DNA of 64,000 nucleotides from positions 65,180 to 129,179 of the forward strand of contig JAHLWZ010000672.1 of NCBI GenBank assembly GCA_020536535.1, read 5' to 3'. Both the position numbers and the translations under genes were made by a program. The notes below the pieces were generated by a model, which did not search any database, had not been told where the DNA came from, and saw only the letters and a list, made by a program, of their open reading frames with translations. This document shows, piece by piece, positions 34,138 to 48,648 of this stretch (the first letter of the stretch is position 1; each line of letters starts with the position of its first letter). Origin of the DNA: Pelomyxa schiedti. Its lineage: Eukaryota; Evosea; Pelobiontida; Pelomyxidae.

Positions 34138-37100
34138 TTAGAAGAGCCAATCATCTGGAGTGGACTCCCAGAGAGTGGCGGTGTTTTTGCTTGGTTGTGG
34201 TTGTGTTTGTGTGTCTGGTTGTTGCTGCATTGTAGCCAGAAGCTTTTCAACTCGGATAACCATTTGGCTGTATTCCTTCAGAGCTGCATTTGCATAAGAA
34301 TCAGCAAACGGAAACGGAAGAATGAGCCGTACCCAATTGCAAATCTAGTGCTTCCTTCATCTGGTTAACAGAGACCAAAAATTCGACGAGGGAGTGCACA
34401 TCATCTTGCAATGACATTAGCTGGGTCACACTTTCCCGCAAATTAGAGATACCTCGTAGGCCTGTATTGGTAGAAAGCCCGGATAAGGTTGCACTCAATT
34501 TTTGGGGCTCTCCTGCACCCCTATCCCCAAGACCCTTCTGTCTACGCTTCCTTTTACTTTGCCTGCCAGAATCTGTATGCATGTTATTCTAGAAACTTAG
34601 TTAATTTCTAACCTGGTGCTTGAGGTGGGGCGGTTGGGCTAATTGATATAGAGACGATTCTATTACATGTCTTTGTGTGCTGTGTTATGGCCGATTTCAT
34701 TTCCAAAAGGATATCATGGGCTGATTCGATAGCAGCACCTATCAGTGCCTCTACTTTTTCGGCAAGGTTTTGCATTAGGCACTGGAATGAAGTCAGGAGG
34801 AAAATTATTTGAGGTTCGGTACATATTGCATGGCGGTTTTCCACGAGTGAGCTGCCAAGTACAATGAATACACTTTCTCACAATCTTTGGGGCAGTACTG
34901 CTTTAAAACGTCAGCTGCCTCAAGAAATTGCATCCCGCTTTCAAGCTGCTCAACGCACCTATAGGCTAAATAGTTGAATACCAACAGACAGTTGGAAATG
35001 CTTTTGTTTTTTTTTTAAATACCTAGATCACAGAGTCGTTCTGGAGAATAGTTGGCTTTGTGTGCGGAAATGAAAGCTGACTGCCAATCATTGGAACTGA
35101 CAAACTCTGTGATTGCTTTTTCATGCTTCGATGCCATTTGATACACTGGGGCGATAAAACAGAATGATACGTGAGAGATGTGGAACCTGTGAAACAGTGT
35201 AACACATACGAATAGCGGCATTTCTCTGAGAGCCGGTTGAAACAAGATAGTCTCCATGCAGCTCGCAAATCGCATAAAATTGGGGAGTATTGTGCTCGTA
35301 CAGTTGCATGGCTTGCTTGTATAACTGGTGTTCTTGAATGAGCCTCAAGCACTCAGGGAATTTATCACTTCCCGCCTTGCTGACGAAGAAGAATTAAATG
35401 TGATTAAAAGGTGGAAGTGAACCAACCTGAGATTGGCCAATGCTGAAGCGTAGCGCCGTAAATGAACATCTATCGAATACTTCATGTAATACTCTGGCAT
35501 CGCTTGAAGTTCTTCAAGGAAAGGAATGTACTCCTTTGGGTCCTACTCAAAAAATCAAAAAAGAAGAGAAAGAAATATTCCACTTACACGTTGTGACTTT
35601 TCAGAGACCATATGAACAAGGTCGAAGTCGTACATCCCAAGGGCAGTATCGAACAAAACATTCACCTCAACAAGGACCACAGCGAATTCAACGAGTTTAG
35701 ATCCTAATATCTTGGACTTGTCCAGCCCTGATACAGATCAGTTGTGCTCGAAAAGAAGGGGCTCCACACACTGTTCAGTTGGTGAATAAGCCTAAGTCCG
35801 GATTCGTAGTCGGGGGGTGATTTGACTGCATGGGCAGTAAAAATGGAGGTGTAATATCTGAAAGTAAATGAGATGCTATGACGAGAGGAGAAGCTGACTT
35901 GCTGATGTCCTTTGTTTGAAGTATTTCAATAAACTTGTCACATACTGTGTTAACTTTGGACAAAGTTGAGGGTGGTGGTGTTTGAGAAAGCTGCAGCGGA
36001 TTCTGATATAGCTTTACAGCAACATTTTCCTCTCTGACCAATCAGTACATTGAGCAAGGAAAAAAATTAAACCAAACCTCAGGCTTGAAAGGAATATGTT
36101 CAGCTGCTCTGGTGATTGAATTTGCTCGATGACTAAGTCCAAATCTGCCATAAAGGTGGCAAAGTTGTTGTCACACAAGAAATTTGGATCAATCCTGTGG
36201 CGCCTTATAAGGCCCATTCCTTGCTGATAGCATTTTCTAATGCAATATGATGATTAATCACCCTTGAAACTGCGGTTACCTTTCAAGACAAGACCTCAAG
36301 GTATCTGTTACAAGCCCCCTTGGATGAACCGATTCAAGATTTCCTCTTGGCATCTACATTGATTATACTCAGACAACCTCCAACTTTCAATAGCATTAAA
36401 TACCTGCATTACAACTAAAGTCATATCCGGAGTCCGTGGCACAGCAACAATAACGGCACCACGTTCGACTGTTCTAGAGGAGTCATGCCAGATATTATCT
36501 AATTCTGTTGCGAGTTCTGCAGTAAGGTCCAGACCTAAAGGCAGAAGTCTGGAAATTGTTGGAGATGAGGATTGGTGGCTTGGAAAATTATTCGCACCGA
36601 AGTTTGTAGTCGAGTGTGGTATAAACAATAAAACGCGGATGGAGAGAAAATGATGTGCAAGAATTGGACACAAGGATCTTTCCAACAAACAGGTGATTTC
36701 TTGTGCTCAGCCCGACGACAACTTCCTGTTGAAAAAGTGTTTCAACAAAAGAAATGAGGAAGATGTTGGCATAACCTTTCCATCAGGAAGTTTTGTCACC
36801 GAAATTGAGCGACATGGAACAGGGAAGTCCAAAGAATGATCAGGTGTTGCAACGAACTCCCCTAAAAAAAAAAAAAGAATGGTAAATGGATGAAAAGTCA
36901 TGTCAAAGGACTAACAAACCCTCCCTGCTGGACTTAAAAACTGCTCCATTGGTGAGCTCCAAGAAAAATGAAGACTCACCAAGTGCGATGTCGAGAACTC
37001 TGCCATTAAGAGTTCTTTCAATCATAGTGATGCTATTGGATTCTGCTAAAAAAAGGTAAACATAGTGGCCAAAGAAAGAAACCCTCACCCAATCGAAAGT

Positions 37101-39177
37101 CTATGATGCAGTCACAAGTGCTGGAACTTGGGCTTTTAGAGACTGCCAGCACTCTTGACGAAGACAATACTTGAGTTAGTCTCACACAAGACAACGTTGG
37201 GTGTTGCACAGCACATGTAAGAGTTGGTGCACAGTGGGGTTGTAAGGCATATAGGAAAAGTGACTGTGGGGGGCTTTCTGATGATGGCTGGAACAGAGTG
37301 GTGGAACAGTGAACAGCCATGATATCACCACTGAAGGACACCCTCAAAACTTGGGCAGGGAGGGCAATAGAATAGCACGACATGGGTGGAGGGACTATAC
37401 TTTGAGCCAGAGGGGTCAACAGTAAGGAATCTGTTTTTAAATTTAGGAGGTGAGTACGGCATTGAACTGGGGAAATCACACTTCCGTCAACCACAGCAGT
37501 CATGCTCGTGGAACTTTCAGTTGCAACTGCAAAATCCCAACAGAATTGTATTTCGTGAAGTTCAAGCCCTGTTTTCTGTTACTGCAGGTGGAATCAACAC
37601 AACCCTACCTGTGTAAACACGAAACAACATTGGATCCTCTGGATCCCACTCTGCGTATACGCAAGGGCCTTGTATATTACTACTCTGTTTCAAGTACCAC
37701 TTGAAATTACTGAAAATCCAAAATTGAACATTAACATCCTACTATGAAGGTGGGATCAAGGTGTGGACTTGGGAGACTGCATACAATTGGATTATTTCCT
37801 GAAGTGAATATCACTGCCAATACATCCGAGGAAGAATTCCATAGAACACTGGAGAGCTTCTTGTCACCCTGCCCAGTGCACGTAAAACTTCCTCTGATGG
37901 CCCCATTTTGTTCGAATTGTACAACTCGGTTATCTACGGTTCCAACAGAGATGAAACTCCCTGAAGGTCTATCTCACTCAGCCAGTGGGAGTAAGATATA
38001 TAAATCAACCTCCAAGAGACTGATTGGACAAGATCCACTTTTTCTTTGCATGAAACAAGAAACTTTCCAGACTTGTCGAAGATGGATACAAGTCTTTTAC
38101 CTTGTAGAACAATTAGATTTTTTATTTAAAAAATAGATTTTTATGAAGAAACCTGGGGTCACATCAGTGTGATTGACAGCAAACAATGACCCATCTCCTT
38201 TCCAACTTATTTCTGCTAAAAACTTGAGTATGTTGAATGAAAGCAAAAAAATATTACCACCAAAGAACGACAGTTTTTCAGATGGCACAGGAAGTGAGTG
38301 CTTGTGAAGTATTCTGGCATCAGTTTCATCTATCACAACCACAGAACAGTCTTCTAGAACAACTGCTGCTACCTTGATGAATCGTCAAAAGGGGAAAGTT
38401 ATTTTGTTCATACAGCGGATCCAGGACACCATTGAACACAAACTATTGGAAGTGGGAGCAAACCAACAACTTCAACCTGAAAGATTGTTGTGGGATACAT
38501 AATGCTTTGGTAAGAATAGCGTACCACACTCAACCGAGGGTCATAAGAAAGCACTTCCCCCGTTTTCAGGGCAACATTTAAACGAGCTGTATCTGGATTG
38601 AACTGTAATGCCACAATTTGAAGACTTTTGTGTGTGACTAGTGGGAGGAAAAGAGGCTGTATCTCTTTGCAAGTAACTGGAAACCTGAGAGAATTGGGAA
38701 AAAATGGTCAAACTGTGGAAAAGAGGGGAAAAAATGGTCAAACTGTGGAAAAGAGGGGAAAAAAAAAAAAACCGAAAATAGAATAAATGTCATACGTGGA
38801 AATTGTTGAGGAAGAAGCTGGGGCAGTGACACATGACATTTGAACTAAAGTGCACAAACAAGAACCTCGTTTGGAACAACATGCCCCCCACAGGGTTCGT
38901 CCCCCAATGCTGTTTTGTTTTCACATCGGTGAGAACTTTAAATTCGTCCAGAAAGTGAGTGGGTGCTCACGTGTGACTGGGAGTCGTTGCCCCAGATGCC
39001 AAAATTGAAACTGGGCCCACATCTGTCGTGGCAGCGAGAACCTGAATCCACAGTGAAAACCCATTGTGAAAAAACAAGGGGCGCGAGCTGTGTTGTAGTG
39101 ATGGGATGTCAATTGTATGCGGTCACGCCACGAACATTGTTCACGGTCGACTGGACGCTGAGCTTAAGATTGTGCAT
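34138..39177 (-). CDS. ELP1: Elongator complex protein 1 (ELP1/IKBKAP)
   Basis: The scaffold subunit of Elongator, which modifies U34 of tRNA anticodons. The start MHNLKLS (39177) matches the ELP1 N-terminus. About twenty short introns interrupt the gene. Recognisable blocks are IVALQFNPDTARLNVALKTG and VVIDETDARILHKHSLPVP in the beta-propellers, VPPPMSCYSIALP (~37390), SWRLSEYNQC and IDPNFLCDNNFATFMADLDL (36200-36140), then the TPR-like C-terminal half with LIQEHQLYKQAMQLYEHNTP (~35340) and ITEFVSSNDWQSAFISAHKA (~35100). Near the end lies the basic cluster GRQSKRKRRQKG (~34555), equivalent to the tRNA-binding basic region of known ELP1. It ends WESTPDDWLF. Loss-of-function in known systems affects translation fidelity. 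Confidence 0.93.
38701..38760. repeat. two exact copies of a 30-bp unit inside an ELP1 intron
   Basis: The unit (AAAATGGTCAAACTGTGGAA plus AAGAGGGGAA on the plus strand) occurs twice back to back. It lies inside the T-rich intron of the minus-strand ELP1 gene, so the duplication also doubles a TTTCCACAG acceptor-like sequence. It probably arose by slippage. Confidence 0.9.
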
Positions 39178-39583
39178 GTTTAATTCCCTTGGCTAGCTGA
39201 TCAAATTTTCTCCCAATGATTTTGGCGAAGCACCGAGTACTGAGAACCTTGGTATGGTCAGTTCCTGGACCACTCACGTATTGGAAGTCAATGATGCGAC
39301 AAGAAGAGCAAAACGCTCTTAGGAAGCTACATGGGTAGACCTTCGTATGGTCACTCATCACAGAGGTTGCTGGGCATGAGAGGCGCTATCACACCAGAGA
39401 TTCCCTTCCAGGGTGAGATCTCGGAACGATTTTCTCAAACCAGGTAGATAAAAAGGCATCCTCAGCGACAAAGAATAAATAAATTGATGAAAAAATCGCA
39501 AAACGACAAGCAACTTCGCATTATTTTTTTGTTTATAAAAGTAATTTCGGACAAATAATAGCCCTTCCACATACATCGCTACG
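39178..39583. promoter_or_regulatory. divergent promoter region of ELP1 and prolyl-tRNA synthetase
   Basis: About 400 bp separate two divergent start codons. The stretch is moderately AT-rich towards the ProRS side, with AAATAAATAAATTGATG near 39474. No open frame with coding character or RNA gene is visible. Two genes of tRNA function (tRNA modification and tRNA charging) sharing this spacer is suggestive of co-regulation, but no motif can be named. Confidence 0.4.
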
Positions 39584-41931
<2,348 letters not shown>

Positions 41932-42019
41932 TGTTCCAATCAGAAATCCAAAGTAGAAATTACAGAGAAACATCATTTTTGGGGCAAAATGAAATCTTTT
42001 TATTCTATTCCATTTTCCT

Positions 42020-45000
42020 CTATGAACCGAGTGTCAGTGCCCGCTCCTTTTTGGGCGGTGCTTGTTCTGCGGGTGCAAGTGTGGTTACGTAGATTACATC
42101 TGGGAGAAGCACAACGGCACAACTGTCGGGGAGACTGTCTTGCAGAACTGGAGTGATGGGGTTAGTACCCGGTGATTGAGGAGGAGAAGCGAGGCAACTT
42201 ACTGTCGGTATCTTGGAATGCACAGGGGAGAGACGCGAGCATATCTACAGTGGGGAGTGTGTGGCTAATTGCGGCAGTAACTGTGTACTCAATTGGAAGT
42301 GGGTAGAGGCGGAAACAGTCACGTTGTGTTGAAATGTTACAGCGAGCAAATATTTTAGATTTCAATGTGCGGATGGTCTCGTAGCGTGAAAGTACTACCT
42401 GGGAAGTGATTAAATGGTTTAGGGAAGGAGGCTGCCGAGCAACTTCGAATATTGGATCAGGGGTTGCTGGCTGTTTGGCCCATGATACTACATATATAAC
42501 AATTTGCTCAATATCATGGACCTCCTCAGGTTTCCCAATATCCTATTATGTATGAATTCTAGAAGAGAGGATACATAAGGTACCCAAACAGCCACGTCAA
42601 ATTCGTCCTGGCATATATCTTGAATTGGCATACAATCCGGTAAAGTCTGAATAATGTAAAGTGGTGCAATGTTACATATAATACACACCATTTTCAGCCG
42701 GTACTCTGATTTACGGAAAACTGGGATCAAACGAAGATGGCTGGAGTTCGGATACCGCAGGGGATCTGTTTTGGCAATGGCATGTTTGAGATTGGCTACC
42801 GTACCATATGTATGAGCTTGCTCTATCTGATTTGGTGAGTATTATGCATCCTGGGGGATAGTGTACTTGAAGAGCGTTGCTAAAAGCCATTTCAGTGTGA
42901 ATAAAAGTATGCACACTGAAAAAGAGTTAACGGACGGGAACGAGAAGACAACGATGCTTATTCATGGATCATACATGAGGCAAGGGTAAACTGGAGAAGG
43001 GAGAGCAACTAAGGGTGTTCCACCGACTACGTTTAGTGCAAGTAGTGTGCTACTATGGTCTACGATCTGAAAGGGGGGTTATTTATGAGAAGCCTCAATT
43101 AAAGAAACAACCTCCACATTCCAGTTGTACCCGCGGAATATCCTTACTCTCTTTGTGTCCCACATGGCAGCATGTTGTTCAACACCCACACTTTTCTTTA
43201 TGTTTCATTTTTACCTCATAAAAGAGAGCTTAAAAGGTACCAAGGTATCGGCAACGGCGGATTTCAACTCGTTCAAAGTCACAAGTCCATGAGGCAAGAA
43301 GAGGTGTACAGTTTCTTCTCCATTAGTACCTAATTTCACTTTGAAGTGCTCAGGATTCGTAATATTAGGTATCAGGTCACAGTCAGGTGTGGAACTAAAA
43401 GAAATTTCCAGGAGTACCCAGGAAAATGGAATCTACCTTAGCCACATGCATGAAGAGTCATCAGGAAGAGGTAATGTTTCATTGGGATCACCGAGTACTT
43501 TGTTGCCTTTCCTGGTGCATAGTATCAAGTCATGTGAGACCCCAATTTTTTCCTTGGTAGTCATCAAAATTCTCGAGTTTGTATGTGTCAACTCCTTACC
43601 TTGAATTGTTGAACGGTTTCGTTTTTGCCGGCGTACCAGTGAGAGTATCTGTAAGAACCTGACTCAAATGTGCCAATCCTCCACACAGAAGCCTCTCCGG
43701 ATAAGAGCAGAGCATTTGCATTCACAACACATAGGACCTGTGTCAAAAAATTTCCATTGTTAGGAACCAAATTTCCTGTTTACCTGTCTTCTTGCTAGAC
43801 CCAGAGACCCTATTGTAGCGGAGTCTTCCTGGGGTAGAGGAGTGCCGCTGCGCCACAGATTATCAGTATTGGTGTTGGTCACAAAAACGAAGTCACTAGA
43901 AAGTTTGAACAGATCCTTGACTTCATTCTACGAAAATTAGATTTCTCGATTGTGTGGGAGTACTGTACCTTTAACTCAAGTAAAGTTTTCTTTTGATACA
44001 CAGTGAGTAAGTGCTCGTAGTATTTGTAGACAACACTGATTTCAAAAGACTCAGACAGCATTTTTTTCTTCATAACCTTGACATTCCAGGTCTCATTTTT
44101 GTGCTTTACCAAGCTGTCCAATGCAGGGGGTATAGCAGTATCCGGCACAATATTAACGTTTCGTGTTGGGTTAACTATTGTAATTGATGGAAGAGCAATA
44201 AATTGAATGCAGATACCTTGCCGATACATCAACATATACGCGGTTCCATAACCGTCTTGTGAAACACCGTAACTAAGCATATGTAAGCCAAATAATGTGT
44301 TTTCAGTAGGATTTTACCAGGCACTTATATCCGACTCGGGTATTTTAGTTACATTAGAGTCATTGAAGTTGTACCACTGGTTTGACTCGAAATTCTAGTG
44401 AATTAGGTTTCTTCCCTAAGGTAATCAAATAGACCTTGATGAATGCGTAGTAATGGCCACCTGACGCATTGCCACTATGGACAAGTATAGCATACAAGTC
44501 GTATTTAAAGTAATTGCCATGAGACGTTGAAGGAAGCGATGGTGCGATATCCATGGCATCACATTCAGTCGAGGAACAAGAAGACTCATGTTGCCCTTCA
44601 TCTGTGTATCTTATAAAAAAAAAAGGGGGAAAAGGAGGGGGAAAAAGCCAGTAGAACAGGGGGTGGCGTTGGTAGAAGGAGGAAACTGTTTGCAGATTTA
44701 CTGGATAAAAGAGGTGCCACATCAAGGACTGTTGGAAAGGCCACAGAATCATTTAGTTTAATACGCTGGTTCTGTTTTTTTTTTTTTTTTAAGTGCCAAA
44801 ACGAGAGAAACGCACAACCTTTGTGAAATCAAATGTGAACCGCTTCAGATGCAATGTAAGAATGTAGGGTACAGTTTTTAACGACAGAGATTTTTGTGCG
44901 TTGACCTTCACACGTTTAAATGAAGAGAAACGCTACTTGTGTTACCTTCTTGTTACACACGGCGCAGAAGTACTGATTTTCTTTTTCCAGAAGTTCTGGT

Positions 45001-46318
45001 TGCACGAATTTCTGGAGGGCCTACCACTGGTGAATCTTAAAAGGCAAAGACAGAATCCAAGGAAAGTACCTCATTGACATTTTTAATAGCAACTGCTCCA
45101 CCATCTTTTATATCAAGAGAAATATCTTGGTATGAAACCAATTTAGCAGAAACATTTTTACATTCCTGCAACAATGTTACTTTGGAAGTCGTTGGGGATT
45201 TCTCACCAAACACTTCACTGAATCAGTCATCTGACCTTGCCACAGCTTATTGGTAATACCTTCCTGAGGTGTACCCTTAAAGCCAGTTTCAATTTCATCA
45301 ATTAGAAGACGGTAGAGCTCCTTAACAGCTGTTGGGATACGGAAAAAGTGAGAACAGCAACCTGGGCATCATGTTGTATAAAAGATTCTGATGCATCCCA
45401 GCCAAAGCTCTTGGTCAGTTTCTGAAATGGACTTAGAATTACTACGTATCACACATTCATACAATTGTTTTGACAGCTTTTTTTTCAGATTTTTGTAGAA
45501 GGGCAAAGAGTCTCTGTAAATTATCCAATATTGTGGAAGTTTTCTTCAAGTCCTCCCTGGAAAAAGGTGGGCCTCATGATCAAACACAAAGCAAAGAAAG
45601 TACTTGCTGAGGTTAACTTCCGGTGACCACTGGTAAAGGGCAGTTCTGAGCTCCGGAGTCATGTATAATGCCTGAATAACACTATTTAAATAGCAGGTAG
45701 CGCCTATTAATGTGTTTGTTTGTTTATTAGGACTACAAAGAGGACACTTACAAACCTTGGTTGGACAATCCAACAAAGCCTGTGGGGGACTTGGTGTCAC
45801 TAAAAGTTTCTGGTGGTATGTTTTGCCTCGGCCTTGAGAAATTTGAAGTGGAGCTGGTGGAGGAGCCGTAGTTGGAGCTGGAGCTGTTGGAGCTGCGCCC
45901 TGTTTTGGAAGGGTCCTACAAAAGATTACTCTTAATGGAACGGAAAAGGAAGGATGCACACTTTAAGTTCATTGGGTAAGCTCAGGAGGACCCTGGGCTG
46001 TTCTTCAGTGGAACGGAATGCTGTGATTGGCGTAGCTAAAAACTCGGCACCATAGCAATTCGCATGGCCTGTAATTCTCAATATACTCTCGGAAAGCGCG
46101 ATCTTCTTCAAATACGGTAGTTTCTCCAACAAGAAGTCCTTTTGGTTTTTTCCTAAAAAAAAAGGAAACTACACGCGGGAAACTACCTGTACACTGAGAT
46201 TAGAATGCACAGGGAGAAAATATCTGTGTGTTGCCGGTGCACCCTCCATGGGTTCGTACAACACAATCAGCACCTGCGGTGCCGAGTTTTGTTGTGGATC
46301 TTCTTCCATCGCCGACAT
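42020..46318 (-). CDS. ubiquitin carboxyl-terminal hydrolase, USP47-like
   Basis: A cysteine deubiquitinase. The start MSAMEEDPQQNSAPQVLIVL (46318) opens a ubiquitin-like N-terminal segment. The catalytic Cys box is GATCYLNSVIQALYMTPELR (~45690-45640), interrupted by an intron; the His box is GNASGGHYYAFIKV (~44480-44430). Between them the zinc-like and substrate-binding parts include ALQKFVQPELL and NQYFCAVCNKK (~45020-44950), HLKRFTFDFTK (~44845) and YDLYAILVHSG. These match human USP47 in order and spacing. After the catalytic core AYMLMYRQGI (~44240) the C-terminal ubiquitin-like repeats are less clear, ending in LAPAEQAPPKKERALTLGS. A Pro-rich insert (APTAPAPTTAPPPAP, ~45890) precedes the Cys box. 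Around twenty short introns; exon edges are approximate. Confidence 0.85.
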
Positions 46319-46522
46319 CGAGATGTACCGGTTCTACTACGCGTGCCACACCACACTACAAAACTCAACTTGGAATTACTGGAGATCTGTCCGGGCAAGC
46401 TCACACCCATCACAATCTCAATTCGAAAAAAGAAACAATGCATTTTCTGAGTAATCATTTTTTCTTTCAATTTAACAAGAAATACAACGGTTTGGTGTGG
46501 CGTATGGACGGCCCAGTGAGAT

Positions 46523-48534
46523 CTACGGAAGGTATTTAGTGCACGTGGTGCGTGTTGTGTCCGGCCTAGGGATCTTGCTTGGTTTATGCGAGGACTTGAG
46601 ATCCGAGGCCTCTCTTTTTACCCCGGCAACTTGTGGTGAGGATGGCACTTTGCTTACCAACCAACTGGGAAGAGGACGTGAGCGAGCGGGGGAGGGAGGC
46701 AAACTCGGAAACGGTTGTCTTGTTTCCAACGGTTTGGCACTGGTGTTTATTGAAGGGCTTAATTGTGGCAACACACTGGATGCACTTGTTATTATTAGAC
46801 CCTGGCAAAAAGGTGGTTGGGCACTCTGTTGCAGGCTTGTTTCTATTTGCTTTGGAATGTTGTACACTGGGTGACTAGAGAATTTGTGGCTACTAGTTAT
46901 TGGGCAAATGGTAGAAGAAAAGCTGGGGGATTCTAATTTGACAACAGGGGTTGATTCCCCTTTGGCAACTGGAAGACCGTAAACAGGTTTGGCTGCGTCC
47001 AAAACATTGCCAGGCTCCTCTAATTTCAAGGTTTGGACTTCAACCTTCATATTTTTGGCATCAATCACACTGGCAACTCCTGCCGGGTCATCCTTGTACT
47101 TGACTATAGGTTCATTCATACTTTGATGTGGAGAACTGGGTGGAGTGGCTTGATGTGGGGGTGTGTTAGGTGGCGTGCCTGGAGGGGTATTTTGGGAAGA
47201 ATCTTGGGTGATTGGGGGCGTGTTTTGTTGTGCAGAGTTTAGTGAAGATGGGGGCGATGGAAGCAACTCAGTATTGTGATCCCCTGGTATGGATCCCTTG
47301 CATTTTCCCATAGAGTTTGAGAATGTGGTTTCAACATATTTCGACAGCATCTCTTTCTTAGTTTCTTCCACGAGTTGGCGTAGTGCCCTATTGGGAATTA
47401 CATCTTGAGCTGTTACTGTTTGGTTGCAAAGAGGACAGTGCATGTCTGTCTGGAGGAGCTTATCCCAGGCACCTACGTGGGGTAAGGTAAAGGCTTTGCG
47501 GAGTGAAAAAGACATACAATTGCTGCACAAGCTATCATGGCAACATGAAAGCTCCACTGCATCAACAACCAAATTGTGGCAAACAGGGCACTTTAAGGAG
47601 TCGTCACAGGTGTCCATCACACCTTTACAAAAAAGTGTCGACTTCAAGGCGGATTGGAAGATTCCCCTGAAAGATTATAATGAGTAAACAAGGTATAGTA
47701 CTTAAACACAAACACTGATTGCACTCACGAATTGAAGTGGGGACATACTCATTTGGCTTCATCACAAATTCTGATGATGGGCCTCTCAGAAATCCTGGAA
47801 TACCGCGATAACTCAGCACTCTCTGAGAGTTTGTTGGGCAATGTTGAATATAATGGCCAGCAATGCCGCATCTGTGGCAAACTGTACTTACAGTAAGTTT
47901 CACATAAACTACGTACTAGATACAAACCATAACCAGGTGGAGGCAAGCTCCCTGGGGGAAGTGGACTTCGAGAACACCGGCCTGACTTCGCCGGGAGTAT
48001 ATCCTCTACACGCATATTTACAACAGCAGACAACCTTGATTCCTCTGTGGTACTCTCTGGAATTACAGGCCTGTGACTTTTATTATCAGGCGCACTGACA
48101 GCGGTCCTAAGGGGAGGTCTACGGAACGGCCTGCCTGGCTTAGGAAGTCTGGTGACAAGCACCAAGGTATTTTTTGGAACAAGACCACCATCGAAGAATT
48201 CTAAGGCTCCGTTAGACCATAAAAGACCAAAAAAGAAAGAAACAATAAAAAGCGTCTTTTTTCTTCTCTTTTCTCTTTTCTTTTTTCCCTTATTTCTTTT
48301 GCTACCTTCGTTCGTATCGGCATTGAACAGGCGGAGGTCGAAATAACAAACACCACCGTTTGTAGTGCACAGTTTCTTACGAGCAATTATCTCTTTCTTG
48401 AGCTTAGCCACTCCAATAGTGTCACCGTCGAACCGTATGGTATCAAACATCATGGCGCTCTGCTCAATCGATTAATATTACGGATTAACAGGGAAATGTT
48501 TCACCTTAAACCGAAAGCTAACTACCGACGACAT
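46523..48534 (-). CDS. RBBP6/Mpe1-like DWNN-zinc knuckle-RING protein
   Basis: The first exon is MSSVVSFRFK (ATG 48534), spliced to FDTIRFDGDTIGVAKLKKEI and LRLFNADTNEG, then FDGGLVPKNTLVLVTRLPKP: this is a DWNN ubiquitin-like domain. Next come a CCHC zinc knuckle, TVCHRCGIAGHYIQHCPTN (~47885-47830), and a RING/U-box-like domain with LKCPVCHNLVVDAVEL, CCHDSLCSNC and HCPLCNQTV (~47600-47410). The C-terminal half (47330-46523) is Ser/Thr/Pro-rich and ends in a basic tail. DWNN-knuckle-RING in this order defines the RBBP6/Mpe1 family, a component of the cleavage and polyadenylation factor that activates mRNA 3'-end cutting. It shares a divergent promoter of ~115 bp with the WD40 gene. Confidence 0.92.
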
Positions 48535-48648
48535 CGTTGTTGTCTTTATTTAAAATAAATTATTTCTGCTTCTGTCGACTGATGATTTTAACCGCGTTCT
48601 TGCATAAACTTGGTTTTCGCCGACCTGAATGGTGCAACTGCAATAGAA

